This document shows, in pieces, positions 17,445 through 20,626 of a stretch of DNA of 20,626 nucleotides. The notes beneath the pieces are model-generated. The model had not been told where the DNA came from. It made no database searches and saw only the letters and a program-made list of their open reading frames with translations. Location: contig NW_014578627.1 of the NCBI RefSeq assembly GCF_000485595.1, forward strand, positions 22,845 through 43,470, written 5' to 3'. Source of the DNA: Priapulus caudatus (lineage: Eukaryota; Priapulida; Priapulimorpha; Priapulimorphida; Priapulidae). Position 1 is the stretch's first letter. Each line of letters begins with the position of its first letter. Position numbers and translations under genes: made by a program.

Positions 17445-20045
17445 TCTCTGTCTATATTTTGCACGAATCCTCTTGCTCCGCGTTAATCACGGAACCATAC
17501 ACCTTTATACCCCGATCGTCAAGCTAGATGACTTTGATGATGCAGATTTTTATCGGCTTTTTGCAACTGCATGCGTTGACTTGTTATTAACCTATGAAAA
17601 ATAACAGGTTTGGACGCATGTGGTTTCGTTGAATTTAATTTACCGTAATGGTTATGTAACCGGATGCACTGTATGCCAAGGTGGAGATAATAGTAGAAGG
17701 TAAACTTCACGGAAACACAGCTGAGCCAATGTTTTCTTACCGAATGAGCATGCCTCTAAAATTATGCTCTATATCGCACAGACAATGTGCAATTTTATTT
17801 AGAATAAAGTTTATAAATAATTACATTAAATCTTTATCATCATTATCAAGACTATTGCATTGTTTTTTTGTCGCACAAAATGTTCTTAAATCATTTTAAA
17901 ACGATATTTTTGTCGAATATTTACATATATCCTCGTTAGAAATAGTTACATAATTACATAGAATAGTTACATATCCTCGTGCATGTGACACGCATGTAGT
18001 TAACAATCGTATAGCGAATTACTGAACTGACGAATTGACGTTCTAACAGAACGTGACGGCATGCTATACAACAGCCAACCATATGCAGTCCTTCCATATT
18101 ACGCGAATTTTAAAATAAACTGCAAACTTATAACAGCAATTCAATATAAAACATCAATAATCAAGAAGGTTATTTGTAAAAATCGTCCGGCGCTCGGACG
18201 TACATACCTGTCTATTGACGACACGCGACTGCTACTGCCAAAATCGTCTGATAAAACGTATCAAGAATGGCATGCAGATGTACTAACGCAACAGCAAATA
18301 CCGTGTGCACACCAATTTATCAGGTCCAGTGTATGCGGTAAATACATGCGCGGACATGCGCCAAGATGGCTGGGATATATCTCATTGTCATTGGTGAGGA
18401 GCATTTCGCGTGTCATGAAATAATAGCAAAATTTCGACAATTCGAAATAAATGTCGCCCGCTGAGCGGTGCTGCCACATAGTATGAGCGTCTAAATAACG
18501 AAAAATATCCATATTTTTGAAGAGGGAGATTAACTTCTGCTAAATCATATAACTACCCTGTTACGCCCACAGAGTTTCATTTTAAATTAGATCCGGCCGA
18601 TTTGTGGACAATGCGTTTCTGAACGCCCCCATTTTCCCGTACCAAGTGCATAGGTTGGATGTTCCAAATGCACAGAGTAACTGTTCAAAGCTTATCAGTA
18701 ATAAACGTAGTATCTAAATGCGGGATTACACAAATCATTCATACGGACACGTTTGCTTAAAATGCATGGTAGAAAAATAAAGTTGTGACTGTGGATGATG
18801 AAGGTGAGGATCGAGGCAGATGAGAAAGAACAGAAGCAGATGAAAGGAGAAATGGAAATGGGCGAGGACTGCGAAAAATGAAGAGAATGTGAGAAAGGTA
18901 AAGACATTTAATCCAGGATTGACGAGACACCCTACGTTACACATATATACATTTTTAGTATGTAAAAATATCTTATGAAACTTTCTCAGATTCCCGAAAA
19001 TGACATCCGAATGAAGAATACTGATTGAACTGACACGTTGGTGTTGTTGTTTTTATAAATGTGGCATATTGTGCGTACTATCCGATGTGCGCCATGCTAG
19101 GCTAGGCTATACAAACAAGTATGGGTTCTTCACGAAACGTGTTCTGAGAAACGTGACGCAGTCTTCGCGTAATAACTAATAAATAACGCAATTGGCACCT
19201 ACTTGATATGCAATAATTATGAGTGTATGTATTACGAATGTTTTAACGCGACACATCTTGAAATTTCAATAACGACAGCTTTTGGAAAATAAATTAAGTT
19301 GATAAGCACGTCGATGGCAGTTGAGCGTTTTATAGTACACGTTTGTACCTATAATATATGTATTATATATATATATATATTTATTTATTTATATATGTGT
19401 GTATAAATGTGCCATGCATGACAGCGGATGGCACGCATGTTTTAGTACACGTACCTAAACATCAAGTTGGGTAAATAAACGTGATATCTATGACAGCGAG
19501 TACCTTCGCTGTTTAAACCGACCAGGTGAAAGCCGAGTAAACAAAACTTGAGTAAAAACGGCTGAGTAAGCCCAACGATTCTTCTGTGAAATGATCGTAA
19601 AAGCATGCCTTTTCATCGTGAAAATTTAAGGATGCATTTCGGCAATTATCACCGAGCTCACTTCTGTAAAGTGATAATCACAACTAAGCTAGTGTCTATC
19701 GCTACAGACGATTCACTAGCTGTTCTCACTATTAGAACTATCCGAGGTTAGGCCTAGACTTTAGACGTCTGTCTATCTGCGAGATTTGCTGTCACTGCAT
19801 GGCCGACGATACACGTCAAACTGGGTCCGGTGTCGCCATCGGTTCGGATATCGTTGGATCTACTACTTTTCTAGGCATAAACTGCCAAAATCTTTGGTCC
19901 CTGTAAAATCAAAGTTTATATTATTATCATCTCATGGATTCGGGTGCGATATATAGGTACTAGGGTGGTATAAACTACAACTAGCAAGTTCTATAGATTG
20001 TCGGTCAACGGGGTCATTTTGCCTTATAAAACGTACAAGACTATA
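17445..20045. repeat. Long dispersed repeat, copy C (left end missing)
   Basis: Collinear with copy A from CTCTGTCTATATTT to AAGACTATA at 20045, and with copy B over its left three quarters. It lacks about 110 bp present at the left end of A and B. A ~30-bp internal duplication (TTACATATCCTCGT repeated around 17930-17975) is specific to this copy. It carries the same small ORFs as B (left part) and A (19799-19906). The right end runs into an ATT microsatellite. Confidence 0.85.
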
Positions 20046-20080
20046 TATTATTATTATTATTATTTTATTATTATTATTAA
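20044..20080. repeat. ATT microsatellite at the right edge of repeat copy C
   Basis: About eleven TTA units with one extra-T interruption. Copy A has no such tract at its equivalent end. Confidence 0.9.
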
Positions 20081-20305
20081 AGGGACAGTAGCCTCTACTT
20101 ACTGTATAACAAATCGTCTATACTCACACGTATTTGTTACCAGATACCCAATTTAATTGTTATAATTATTTACACATCGACGCTACGAAATTTGAACGGC
20201 GCCATGACACCCGCGACCGTGGTGCCACCCCGAAAAAGTTGCGTATATGACCATTTATTTTCCAGGTTACAGACCGAGGGCTAATCACAAAAGTACGTAA
20301 TCCAC

Positions 20306-20516
20306 ATAGAGACTTCATTCGTGTGTCTAGACCCATGTTTTCGACACTAAGCAATTGATCTGGCATGGATTCAAACCCCTACCATCCTTCCGACTGCCAG
20401 AAATCCAATATGGCTGCCATGCATAATGAGGTCAACCGTAAAATCACCATAACTGACCAACTGTTGAAAGATAGAGACTTTGTTTTGATGTTTAGACCCA
20501 TGTTCTTAACACCAAG
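20306..20516. repeat. Diverged direct repeat, 165-bp spacing
   Basis: ATAGAGACTTCATTCGTGTG at 20306 and ATAGAGACTTTGTTTTGATG at 20471 begin ~46-bp similar segments sharing TAGACCCATGTT and ACAC(T/C)AAG. The rest of 20081-20626 shows no gene; short ORFs on both strands here have no family resemblance. Confidence 0.6.
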
Positions 20517-20626
20517 GATTCCATCGTCTATAGAACTTATATATTTAACAGTAAGTTATTATTATATATGAAAATGTTAAATATTATGATGCAGCTAGAT
20601 CATGGAATACATAGATGAACACCCAA

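Noticed and set aside
20360-20450. Possible tRNA or tRNA-derived element on the minus strand (GGTTTGAATCC resembles a B box)
   Set aside because: No A box at the right distance and no cloverleaf could be drawn; one mismatched B box is expected by chance.

Overview
This is animal (metazoan) nuclear DNA, most likely from an invertebrate. The coding sequence is split into short exons with GT/AG splice sites. Most of the window is non-coding, rich in microsatellites, a minisatellite, dispersed repeats and inverted repeats, with TTAGGG-type telomeric repeats at two places. A run of ten Ns (9262-9271) shows that it is a scaffold join. The species cannot be named from this sequence alone. No bacterial operon, CRISPR array or convincing RNA gene was seen.

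Left part (1-9261). Two copies of a ~740-bp block (243-985 and 8502-9250) each carry, on the minus strand, the first coding exon of a CLCA-family gene (calcium-activated chloride channel regulator: signal peptide plus start of the N-CLCA domain). On the plus strand each carries a short ORF of unknown function. The right-hand copy continues in splice phase into a second CLCA exon (7839-8019), which ends exactly where a dispersed repeat begins. A long repeat of unknown type occurs three times: copy A 1547-4229, copy B 5899-7838 (right end missing) and copy C 17445-20045 (left end missing). A long GT tract faces a CA tract between the first CLCA exon and copy A. The stretch 4230-5898 has no recognisable gene but carries several nested inverted repeats.

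Middle (9262-13540). After the gap come degenerate CCCTAA repeats, then two exons of a CLCA von Willebrand factor A domain (9452-9620 and 9862-10010, minus strand), then four consecutive phase-matched exons of an SLC22-family organic ion transporter (10625-10767, 11934-12115, 12775-12992 and 13434-13540, minus strand). The SLC22 exons cover the loop before TM7 through TM12; the N-terminal half is not in the window. Its introns hold a TTG-type microsatellite, a near-perfect 39-bp-arm palindrome, a G-quadruplex-capable tract and a minisatellite. In transcription order, CLCA VWA exons come before a CLCA first exon, so the locus is either a cluster of CLCA paralogues, a set of broken copies, or a false scaffold join. 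The gap and telomeric repeat lie exactly between the two.

Right part (13541-20626). This holds non-coding DNA, a short TTAGGG tract (14964-14981), two hairpins, a 91-bp tandem repeat, and a PIF/Harbinger-type DNA transposon (15439-16866) with TCA target duplications. The transposon keeps only a frameshifted N-terminal piece of its transposase. Repeat copy C and a diverged 165-bp-spaced repeat follow. I see no complete gene in the window.
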